Made by a program: the position numbers and the translations under genes
Shown here: positions 1 through 5,614 of the stretch, piece by piece
Numbering within the stretch: the first letter of the stretch is position 1
Layout of the letters: each line of letters opens with the position of its first letter
Notes under the pieces: generated by a model
What the model was told of the DNA's origin: nothing
The model's input: only the letters and a program-made list of their open reading frames with translations
The model's database searches: none
From: Chitinophagaceae bacterium
Lineage (GTDB): Bacteria; Bacteroidota; Bacteroidia; Chitinophagales; Chitinophagaceae
NCBI GenBank assembly: GCA_017882205.1
Contig: JADGPY010000381.1
Location: 1 to 5,614 of the forward strand
Length of the DNA: 5,614 bases
Direction: 5' to 3'

Positions 1-1073
1 ATCGAAAGCAATTGATGCAGGTATTTTCCCCAGATTGCAGGATTTGAGTGTGTGCCGTGCCCGGAGGTTTTATCGGTTATTGGTAATAAAATATATCTTC
101 CTTTGTTTACTTTCTTTATTTCTTTTTCCAATATTTTAAGTTCCGGAGGATTAACCTGGTCGTCGGCAGAATTAACCGCAAACAATGGGGCTTTGATGTT
201 CTGCAAATGTGGTAAAGGATTATAATCTCTTGATGCATCAAATTGATAAATAAGATCATTCGCATCCAATGTGGATGAATATCTTTTCCTGATTTTATCA
301 AGCATGCTATCTGCCTGCTGCCTTGATGGCGCTAATCTCTGCCATTGAAATGGACTGCTGACCATGAAGATCAGGGAAGAGATTGCTCCTGTAAGTCCAA
401 CCTTAGGTTCCGTTATATACTCTCCGTCCCTCCATTCGGGATCCATTTTGATAAGGTCAATGGCCATTTTACGTTGTATTCTATTCCTTCCTGCAATTTC
501 CACTGGCAGACTGGCAAGTGGCATGAGTGCATCCATGAAATTCGGATAGGTATAACCCCATACCCAGGTATGCATACCTCCCATTGATGTACCCATTACT
601 AAACGTAAATGATTAATCCCTAAATGTTCGGAAAGCAATTTGTAATCTGCCAATACCATGTCATCATAATCATATTTGGGAAAATGCATGTGTAGGCCAT
701 CACTGGGTTTACTTGATTTTCCATGTCCAATTCCATCCGGTAATATGATATAATATTTGTTTGCATCTAAAAGTTGTGTTGGACCAAAAAGTCCGCCGGC
801 AAACATTTCACTTAAAAATTGATGACCACTTCCAGAAGTTCCGTGCATTATTAAAACTGCATTTACAACTTTGTTATTTTTATCCTTTATTGGTTTTCCA
901 ATGGTTGTATAATGAAGACGTAAATCAGCAAGTTCTTCACCACTTTTAAACTTGAAGCTTTTTATGTTATAGTCTCCCTCCACAGGGGCAGGATATTTTA
1001 TTTGTGAATAGCATACTGAACTAACAACTAACCCAAATAATATTGTAAAACTTTTTAAGAATTTTATGATCAT
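1..1073 (-). CDS. Exported alpha/beta hydrolase, homoserine O-acetyltransferase (MetX)-like, C-terminus cut by window edge
   Basis: The minus-strand frame is open without interruption from the ATG at 1073 to the window edge, giving 357 residues; the stop lies outside. Residues 1-23 look like a Sec signal peptide (MIIKFLKSF, then a hydrophobic stretch, likely cut before Gln24), so the enzyme should act in the periplasm or outside. The rest is an alpha/beta-hydrolase fold. It has an oxyanion-type HGTSGSG (77-83), the motif LPDGIGHGKSSKPSDG (111-126), the nucleophile elbow GTSMGG with Ser163, an acid motif ADDQVNPPE with probable catalytic Asp305, and SGHGTH with probable catalytic His339. These match the Ser-Asp-His triad of the MetX-like group. 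True MetX enzymes are cytoplasmic acyltransferases, so the signal peptide argues against a role in methionine synthesis; hydrolysis or acyl transfer on an external substrate is inferred, substrate unknown. The frame ends in WGKYLHQLLS, a typical last helix, so few residues are probably missing. No Shine-Dalgarno sequence is seen. A weak TAAATTTA (1094-1101) lacks a matching -33 element. Confidence 0.9.
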   Translation of the reverse strand, partial: MIIKFLKSFTILFGLVVSSVCYSQIKYPAPVEGDYNIKSFKFKSGEELADLRLHYTTIGKPIKDKNNKVVNAVLIMHGTSGSGHQFLSEMFAGGLFGPTQLLDANKYYIILPDGIGHGKSSKPSDGLHMHFPKYDYDDMVLADYKLLSEHLGINHLRLVMGTSMGGMHTWVWGYTYPNFMDALMPLASLPVEIAGRNRIQRKMAIDLIKMDPEWRDGEYITEPKVGLTGAISSLIFMVSSPFQWQRLAPSRQQADSMLDKIRKRYSSTLDANDLIYQFDASRDYNPLPHLQNIKAPLFAVNSADDQVNPPELKILEKEIKKVNKGRYILLPITDKTSGHGTHSNPAIWGKYLHQLLS

Positions 1074-1379
1074 CAGTATGGAGGTTAAGAATGTAAATTT
1101 ATAGATAACAAATGCTTGCTCTTAATTCCTTTGGGGAATTTCCTTACAATTTCCCATTCTCCCTGCTTTTAGGAAAGTTAACTCCAAACGATTTTCCCAG
1201 ACCTTCAGAAAAACTTCCTTGAAAGCCAGCATAAAATCCTGGAAATCGTTATTGAAAAGATTATTCAGCTAACCTGTGCCTATAATTTATTGAGGCTACG
1301 TAACCATTGTAATCAATCCCTGGAGGAATCAATATTTCAAGGTTTTTGTATTAGAAGTAACGGTCACGTAGCGCTTATG
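1074..1379. other. 306-base intergenic region without an intact gene
   Basis: This gap separates the four-helix membrane protein from the MetX-like hydrolase. No frame on either strand gives a convincing complete gene. It contains an imperfect inverted repeat (1295-1305 with 1362-1372), a possible decayed coding stretch on the minus strand (about 1147-1371, with two in-frame TAA codons at 1263-1261 and 1251-1249), a small hairpin with a 6-base stem and 5-base loop (1124-1140, aattcc/ggaatt), and the leader of the hydrolase gene. No T-rich hairpin that would be a standard intrinsic terminator is visible. Confidence 0.6.
1295..1372 (-). repeat. Imperfect 11-base inverted repeat just after the membrane-protein stop
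   Basis: The plus-strand arm gctacgtaacc (1295-1305) and arm ggtcacgtagc (1362-1372) are complementary at 10 of 11 positions. In minus-strand RNA the single mismatch becomes a G-U pair, so all 11 positions can pair, closing a 56-base loop. The structure begins 8 bases after the TAA of the membrane-protein gene and so would lie in its 3' untranslated region. There is no T-run after the second arm, so it is not a standard terminator. A match of this quality is not rare by chance in 300 bases, hence the low confidence. Confidence 0.3.
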
Positions 1380-1889
1380 TTACATCGGAGGGTTTACCTT
1401 CCCCGAACTATTCTGATCCCCTGATGATGGAGGCGTGCTGCTACCGGTATCACTTTTCATTTTAGTTTCTATGTCCTTTTTCATGCTATCGAAACCATCC
1501 TTAATATTATCACTGGGAGACCTGTATTTGTATGCACAATACAGAGTTGCAAGAGTTGCCAGAAAAGCAATATAAAAACCATAGCTCAGGTAGCTGAACC
1601 CGTAACCAATGGACTCTAAAAACTGGATAATCATCCATAAAGAAGCCAGACCACTGGCTATCAGTACAATCATCCAGAAAGTTTTGTCAAGGGTTTTAGT
1701 CTGATCTCCCAAAAATGCTATCACTACGCAAGCTGCTAAGCAAAGGAAGACAAATATTCCTGACCCGTGCATTCCGTTCATTGACCCACCGTAAATTGAC
1801 CCAAAAAATGCAATTCTGTACCATGGTAAAAACATGCCAATCACCCCGACAGCCGCAGCTATCATGACATATTTCCGTTGTTTGCTCAT
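1380..1889 (-). CDS. Small four-helix integral membrane protein of unknown function
   Basis: The preferred start gives 169 residues (MSKQRKYVM...). Four hydrophobic helices are visible at about 7-24, 43-61, 71-91 and 103-121. A Gly/Ser/Met-rich loop (about 30-44) lies between helices 1 and 2. The tail from about 122 is hydrophilic: first a charged, helix-prone part (DNIKDGFDSMKKDIETKMK), then a Ser/Pro/Gly-rich end. The basic N-terminus and even number of helices suggest both ends are cytoplasmic. I do not recognise a named family, and no catalytic motif is seen. The frame is open further upstream to ATG codons at 1904 (MNFDTMSK) and 1937. A good promoter candidate at 1920-1951 overlaps the 1937 start, which makes that start unlikely. 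The start at 1904 remains possible; 1889 is preferred because the protein then begins with a short basic segment leading directly into helix 1. No Shine-Dalgarno sequence distinguishes them. Confidence 0.8.
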   Translation of the reverse strand: MSKQRKYVMIAAAVGVIGMFLPWYRIAFFGSIYGGSMNGMHGSGIFVFLCLAACVVIAFLGDQTKTLDKTFWMIVLIASGLASLWMIIQFLESIGYGFSYLSYGFYIAFLATLATLYCAYKYRSPSDNIKDGFDSMKKDIETKMKSDTGSSTPPSSGDQNSSGKVNPPM

Positions 1890-1919
1890 TGTATCAAAAT
1901 TCATAAGTGTAAGTTTTCG

Positions 1920-1951
1920 GAAATATAGGAAAAGCAATCGATGTTTGCAAA
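1920..1951 (-). promoter_or_regulatory. Candidate Bacteroidota-type promoter of the four-helix membrane protein
   Basis: On the minus strand TTTG (1951-1948) is followed after 20 bases by TATATTTC (1927-1920). The Bacteroidota primary sigma factor consensus is TTTG at -33 and TAnnTTTG at -7, so only the last base of the -7 element differs. Transcription would begin around 1914-1910, leaving a leader of roughly 25 bases before the ATG at 1889. This placement is the main argument for rejecting the ATG at 1937. Confidence 0.5.
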
Positions 1952-1960
1952 TGTTTTTAA

Positions 1961-2010
1961 AGTTAATTTGGCATTGTAAGCAATCAATTGGCTACACTTA
2001 CAAGTTAACT
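1961..2010. repeat. Imperfect inverted repeat between the DUF4421 and membrane-protein genes
   Basis: On the plus strand agttaa (1961-1966) pairs with ttaact (2005-2010), and ttgtaag (1974-1980) pairs with cttacaa (1997-2003). Together they form a stem of 13 pairs with an asymmetric internal bulge (7 bases against 1) and a 16-base loop. It lies about 60 bases after the DUF4421 stop and about 10 bases upstream of the -33 element of the next promoter. It could be an RNA structure ending the upstream transcript or a protein-binding site, but neither is shown. There is no clean T-run, so it is not called a terminator. Confidence 0.3.
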
Positions 2011-2069
2011 CTATCAACCGGATGGATAGAAAGTAAATAATTAAGCTAATTGATCCTGGCTTTCCTGAA

Positions 2070-3080
2070 TTATTTGTGCGTTTTAAGCCCTATTTTCCTG
2101 GCCAGTATAAAACGGAAATTTCCCGTAGGCAGAAAATATTCTTTAGAAGAAGCATAGCTTCCTACATATAAAGCATTCCCGGTAATGTTGGCGCTTATAC
2201 TCCAGTTATCGCTGTTATAGCCAATAGCTCCTTTGTAAATACCTCCCGGAAGTAAACTAAACTTATTGTGTTTATCACTTGTTCTCTCTTCTGTTGAAAA
2301 GTTTATATCAAGATTTCCGACTGCAGAACCGGTTATAAAATAATTCTTCCCAAATACCAGCGTATAGGCATATCCAATACCAGGACCTATACTAAAAAAA
2401 TTAATTTTATTAATTCCGGCTTGCTTATAGTTATTACTTACCTGGTTTGGCACCAGTGCACTATCTCCCTTTACCGTTCCAAAATAAACCTCTCCACCAT
2501 AAAGCAGGGAACCTGCAGATTTTGTTTGCCAGTCATTTTGAGCAAGGGCCGCCTTATAAGAAAATTTAGCTGAGTTGGGAACGCGGAAAAAAGATAAACC
2601 AATTATATTCCTTGTAAAATCAGGACGTTGATAGTAAGTAGCTAAATTGAGCCCATTCTTATCTTTCGGATCAAGGTAATATCCCTTACGAAATGTTCCC
2701 AGCAAATCAATGGCCCATTTATCAGGAAAGATATGAAACTGCGCATCCAGGCCTTTTGTAGTTCCCTGTCCCTGGTCCTTATTCAAAAATTTAAAACCAT
2801 AAGAAAGGTTTGCTGTGATACTCCTGTAAGTGGCTCCTATACCAAGATTTAATTTTGAATTCGTTTTATAATTAAGCTCATTGTCATTCCCATTAGCGGA
2901 AATAGTAAATGGTGCGAATTTTTGTAAAGTAAAAACCCTTAGCATTAGCTTATCAGGATAAGTAATATAATATCCATTATCAATAGAAACTTTTTTTTGT
3001 GCATTGGCGTTAAATGGTTTCATTATTAACATGAAACTTAAAGTAAAAAATACGCAGAAATAACGATGGTAGATTTTCAT
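2070..3080 (-). CDS. DUF4421 family outer-membrane beta-barrel-like protein
   Basis: The gene is complete at 336 residues. Residues 1-27 form a Sec signal peptide (basic MKIYHR, hydrophobic core, ANA then cleavage before Gln28). The mature protein opens with the segment typical of DUF4421, GYYITYPDKLMLRVFTL (about 36-52). It continues as alternating, aromatic-rich strands such as LGIGATYRSITANLSYGF and GLDAQFHIFPDKWAIDLLGTF, and ends in a strand-like FRFILARKIGLKTHK. DUF4421 proteins are known mainly from Bacteroidota and have no assigned biochemical role. An outer-membrane barrel is inferred from the strand pattern and signal peptide. The length fits the family and no break is seen. The start is set by the signal peptide and by a strongly A-rich leader (AAAAAATAAAAAG) directly before the ATG, a common Bacteroidota initiation context. 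It lies 97 bases downstream of the peptidase gene in the same direction, so cotranscription is possible, though a weak promoter of its own is visible. Confidence 0.88.
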   Translation of the reverse strand: MKIYHRYFCVFFTLSFMLIMKPFNANAQKKVSIDNGYYITYPDKLMLRVFTLQKFAPFTISANGNDNELNYKTNSKLNLGIGATYRSITANLSYGFKFLNKDQGQGTTKGLDAQFHIFPDKWAIDLLGTFRKGYYLDPKDKNGLNLATYYQRPDFTRNIIGLSFFRVPNSAKFSYKAALAQNDWQTKSAGSLLYGGEVYFGTVKGDSALVPNQVSNNYKQAGINKINFFSIGPGIGYAYTLVFGKNYFITGSAVGNLDINFSTEERTSDKHNKFSLLPGGIYKGAIGYNSDNWSISANITGNALYVGSYASSKEYFLPTGNFRFILARKIGLKTHK

Positions 3081-3126
3081 CTTTTTATTTTTTATTTATA
3101 AATAAGTTGCACTCCTAATAAGACAC

Positions 3127-3160
3127 AAAAGATACACAATTTTGTAATTTTTATACTCAA
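3127..3160 (-). promoter_or_regulatory. Weak candidate promoter of the DUF4421 gene
   Basis: On the minus strand TATCTTTT (3134-3127) fits TAnnTTTG at all but the last base, and a G follows directly. The nearest upstream TTG is at 3160-3158, which leaves 23 bases between the elements, longer than the usual 19-21. A start about 7 bases downstream would give a leader of roughly 40 bases, AT-rich up to the ATG at 3080. The long spacing makes this only a possibility; expression from the peptidase promoter is the alternative. Confidence 0.3.
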
Positions 3161-3177
3161 GACCGGGTGCCTGGTTA

Positions 3178-5583
3178 TTAATTATGCTTCACATATTTTT
3201 CAAGCCATTGATTTTGCTCCCATAACATATGAAGTAAATTTTCTCTTCCCTGGTATGCATGTGCCTCATAAGGAAGGAAGACAAAACGAACAGTGCCACC
3301 ATTTCCTTTGATAGCATTGAACAAACGTTCGCTGTTGATTGGAAACGTACCTGGATTATCGTCCGCATCTCCATGTATCAAAAGAAGAGGGGTTTTTATT
3401 TTATCGGCATAGCTAAAAGGACTCATCTCGTAATATAATTGTGGAGCTTGCCAGTAAGTTCTTTCTTCATTCTGAAAACCAAAAGGTGTAAACGTACGGT
3501 TGTAGGCTCCGCTGCGTGCAATACCTGCTTTAAATAAATGAGTATGAGCCAGTAAATTAACGGTCATAAATGCACCATAACTATGACCGCCTACGGCTAC
3601 CCTGTTGCTATCACCCACGCCCATCTCAGCCAGTTTATTAATGGCCGCTTTTGCATTTAATTGCAGTTGTTCAACAAAATTGTCATTTGGTTTACTCCCT
3701 TCTTTTGAAACTATTGGCATTTCAGCATTATCCAATATTGCATAACCCTGGGTTACATAAAATATAGGGGAAGCCCAACTAATAATGGAAAAGCGGTATT
3801 GAGAACCTCTTACCTGTGCCGCATCGGTTGCCGAATTAAATTCACGTGGATAAGCCCACATCAATACAGGTAAGGGACCATCTTTATCCTTATTGTATCC
3901 TTTGGGTAAATACAAAACTCCGGTTAGGTCAACATTATCGGCACGTTTATAAAATATCTTTTGCTTGGTAACACCTTCTAATTGCGGGTAAGGATTTGGA
4001 AAATCAGTAATTGCTTTTACTGGTGTATTTCCGTTTACATTTTTAATATAATAATTAGGTACTTCTTTTGGAGACTCTCTGCGGGTCAGTATCACTCCTT
4101 TGTCAGGATCGATTACATCTGTTACATATTCAAAATATCCTTCGCTGCAACGCCAGACAATATCATTTTGTTTAGTGGCCAGATCGTATTTTGCTAAAAA
4201 AGGCAGATCACCTTTTGGAGAAGAGCCAACGGGGTTATTCATCAAAATCTTTTTACCATTATCAATCGTTTGAATTACTTCTCTACCCCATTTGTTTTTT
4301 TTGGTAACAGGATCGCCGGGATTGTGATAACCATCAGTCATGTTGAGGTCGTATAGCTTTTCCAGCTCGCCTGTGGAAGGATTGTAACGGCTGATCCTGC
4401 TGAGTTGCTTAGATTGCAAACCCTCGTCAACAATAGCCAATTGTGGCGAGCCCCAGTTGATCCCACCGAAACGCATCTGTGTTTTAAATAACTCCTTAGG
4501 TACTCCTGTAAACGGCGCCTCCAATGCATATACGGCATCATGAAAATCCATTGGCTTCTTGATGAGGCCACTATCCAATGGCTGGCACCACACCAGGGTG
4601 GCAGGTTCATCAGCTCTCCATTCAAAAGCCCTTGGTACATTCTGCGTATTGTCAAAACCACTGGGTGTTCCTTCCGTAGATGGAAGATCGGCCATTACTT
4701 TCTGCAGCTTTCCTGCCATGTCAAGAACGCTTACTGTGGAAGTAAACCCACGGGCAGTTACAAGATAAGAAAAAGGCTCATGGATGGTTTTAGTAAGCAA
4801 ATATCTTTTATCAGGAGATAATGCAAGAGTTAAATAAATAGCAGGGGTCCCAATTTTTGTTTCTGCACCATTCCTGGTTTGCACCAGTTGTGAAGTACCA
4901 TAGAATCTAAACAATTCTTCATCGTACGGTGATTTAATCAGGTCCTCAAAGGTAGCACTTGGTGCGGTTTTCCCTAAACTCTGCTGTATGGTTGGGCCTT
5001 TGGGTGTAATCATTTTTTTAGGTGCTGAGCTAACCCGGGCAGTAGTGGCTTTATAAATGATCGTGTTTTCATCCAGCCAGGTATACCCATTTCCTAACGT
5101 ATTATTCACCGGCTGTTTATTGATCTTGCTCAATTTTTGGGTGGTTACATCAATCACATACAAATCCACTTGCGTGCCTGCATTATTTAAGAAAGCAATC
5201 TTGCTTTCCAAAGGACTCCAGGTTATATTGCTGGCCTGTAGATTTTGAGGCAAACCATCAATGGCCAATTCCTTGCTGGTTTTAATATTCTTCAATTTAA
5301 TATTATTGATAGAGTTTTGCCGGCTCGGTGAATAATTATTTGGATTCAGACGTAAGCCTGCTATGCGGATTTCCGGCTGGCCCAGCTCTTCCACTGTAGG
5401 ATAAGAATTTCTTTCCATCAACAACATCCATTCCGCTTTACTATCTGTACTAACAACGGGTATTTGTTTTGCCAAAAGCAAGTCAGCAATATCCTTTGGC
5501 GGCACCTGGTAGCTTAAAACATTTTGCGCAGGTAGAAGGTGATGGATGCAAAGCAGGATGGCGATAGAAAACAACTTCTTCAT
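3178..5583 (-). CDS. Exported S9-family serine peptidase, glutamyl endopeptidase (S9D)-like
   Basis: The gene is complete at 801 residues. MKKLFSIAILLCIHHLLPAQ is a Sec signal peptide, probably cut after Ala19, so the enzyme should work in the periplasm or outside; no type IX secretion C-terminal domain is seen. Residues of about 30-540 form the beta-propeller that limits substrate access in prolyl-oligopeptidase-type enzymes, and about 545-801 form the alpha/beta-hydrolase domain. The nucleophile motif GGHSYGAF holds Ser668. HGDADDNPGT holds the probable catalytic Asp741. PYEAHAYQGRE holds the probable catalytic His775. The segments ARSGAYNRTFTPFGFQNEER (689-708), GPTIQQ...TFEDL (196-215) and YDEELFRFYGTSQLV (220-234) resemble the plant chloroplast glutamyl endopeptidase branch rather than classical prolyl oligopeptidases or DPP-IV. 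Cleavage after Glu is known for characterised members and only inferred here. The start is fixed by the signal peptide; 31 bases upstream are in the window, with no Shine-Dalgarno sequence and no promoter. Confidence 0.95.
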   Translation of the reverse strand: MKKLFSIAILLCIHHLLPAQNVLSYQVPPKDIADLLLAKQIPVVSTDSKAEWMLLMERNSYPTVEELGQPEIRIAGLRLNPNNYSPSRQNSINNIKLKNIKTSKELAIDGLPQNLQASNITWSPLESKIAFLNNAGTQVDLYVIDVTTQKLSKINKQPVNNTLGNGYTWLDENTIIYKATTARVSSAPKKMITPKGPTIQQSLGKTAPSATFEDLIKSPYDEELFRFYGTSQLVQTRNGAETKIGTPAIYLTLALSPDKRYLLTKTIHEPFSYLVTARGFTSTVSVLDMAGKLQKVMADLPSTEGTPSGFDNTQNVPRAFEWRADEPATLVWCQPLDSGLIKKPMDFHDAVYALEAPFTGVPKELFKTQMRFGGINWGSPQLAIVDEGLQSKQLSRISRYNPSTGELEKLYDLNMTDGYHNPGDPVTKKNKWGREVIQTIDNGKKILMNNPVGSSPKGDLPFLAKYDLATKQNDIVWRCSEGYFEYVTDVIDPDKGVILTRRESPKEVPNYYIKNVNGNTPVKAITDFPNPYPQLEGVTKQKIFYKRADNVDLTGVLYLPKGYNKDKDGPLPVLMWAYPREFNSATDAAQVRGSQYRFSIISWASPIFYVTQGYAILDNAEMPIVSKEGSKPNDNFVEQLQLNAKAAINKLAEMGVGDSNRVAVGGHSYGAFMTVNLLAHTHLFKAGIARSGAYNRTFTPFGFQNEERTYWQAPQLYYEMSPFSYADKIKTPLLLIHGDADDNPGTFPINSERLFNAIKGNGGTVRFVFLPYEAHAYQGRENLLHMLWEQNQWLEKYVKHN

Positions 5584-5614
5584 TTGAACAGGAATTATTA
5601 GTTGATGAAAAAAA

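Noticed and set aside
345..587. Plus-strand open frame of 80 codons
   Set aside because: It lies opposite the MetX-like hydrolase, whose frame is uninterrupted and rich in conserved motifs. The plus-strand product has no recognisable features.
1005..1073. Lipoprotein signal at Cys21 of the MetX-like protein
   Set aside because: The residue before the cysteine is Val (SSVC), which does not fit the lipobox requirement for a small residue there. Ordinary cleavage before Gln24 is more likely.
1124..1140. Short hairpin aattcc-tttgg-ggaatt
   Set aside because: A six-pair AT-rich stem without a following T-run is within chance expectation and has no clear role.
2010..2030. Hairpin tctatc/gataga as terminator of the DUF4421 gene
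   Set aside because: The stem is six weak pairs with a nine-base loop and lacks a T-run on the minus strand. One arm also overlaps the longer inverted repeat at 1961-2010.
3092..3105. Perfect 14-base palindrome ttatttataaataa in the DUF4421 leader
   Set aside because: It consists only of A and T in an AT-rich leader, where such palindromes arise easily. An unstructured A-rich initiation leader explains it better.
3161..3177. Possible terminator hairpin after the peptidase stop (ACCAGG CAC CCGGT on the minus strand)
   Set aside because: The stem is only five pairs with a bulge and a three-base loop, and no T-run follows.
4338..4661. Minus-strand open frame of 107 codons inside the peptidase gene
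   Set aside because: It lies in a different frame of the same strand as the S9 peptidase, whose propeller motifs in this region are conserved. The alternative product is low-complexity and unlike any family.
4540..4821. Plus-strand open frame of 93 codons
   Set aside because: It is antisense to the peptidase propeller region, with no promoter, leader or domain features.

Overview
The window looks like an ordinary chromosomal stretch of a Bacteroidota bacterium, most likely from the Chitinophagaceae or a close relative (inference). The evidence is the AT-rich sequence, the lack of Shine-Dalgarno sites with A-rich leaders instead, a candidate promoter of the Bacteroidota type (TTTG, 20 bases, TAnnTTT-), an outer-membrane protein of the Bacteroidota-restricted DUF4421 family, and typical export signals ending just before Gln.

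All four genes lie on the minus strand, so transcription runs right to left. In that order they are: (1) 5583-3178, an exported S9-family serine peptidase of the glutamyl endopeptidase type (S9D), complete at 801 residues; (2) 3080-2070, a complete DUF4421 beta-barrel-like outer-membrane protein; (3) 1889-1380, a small four-helix membrane protein of unknown function, whose start is placed here 48 bases downstream of the longest open frame; (4) 1073 to beyond position 1, an exported alpha/beta hydrolase related to homoserine O-acetyltransferase (MetX), open for 357 codons and cut by the left edge of the window, probably missing only its last few residues.

The gaps between genes are 97, 180 and 306 bases. 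The 180-base gap holds a good candidate promoter and an imperfect inverted repeat. The 306-base gap (1074-1379) holds no intact gene; it contains an imperfect inverted repeat just after the membrane-protein stop and a stretch that may be the decayed remnant of a gene. The plus strand has no convincing gene.

All four products are predicted to be exported or membrane-bound, but the spacing and separate promoter signals argue against one tight operon. Nothing in the sequence shows that they act in one pathway. I see no mobile element, RNA gene, CRISPR array, toxin-antitoxin pair or defence locus, and no clear undescribed system. The most useful leads are the exported MetX-like enzyme, the peptidase/DUF4421 neighbourhood and the possible gene remnant at 1147-1371.
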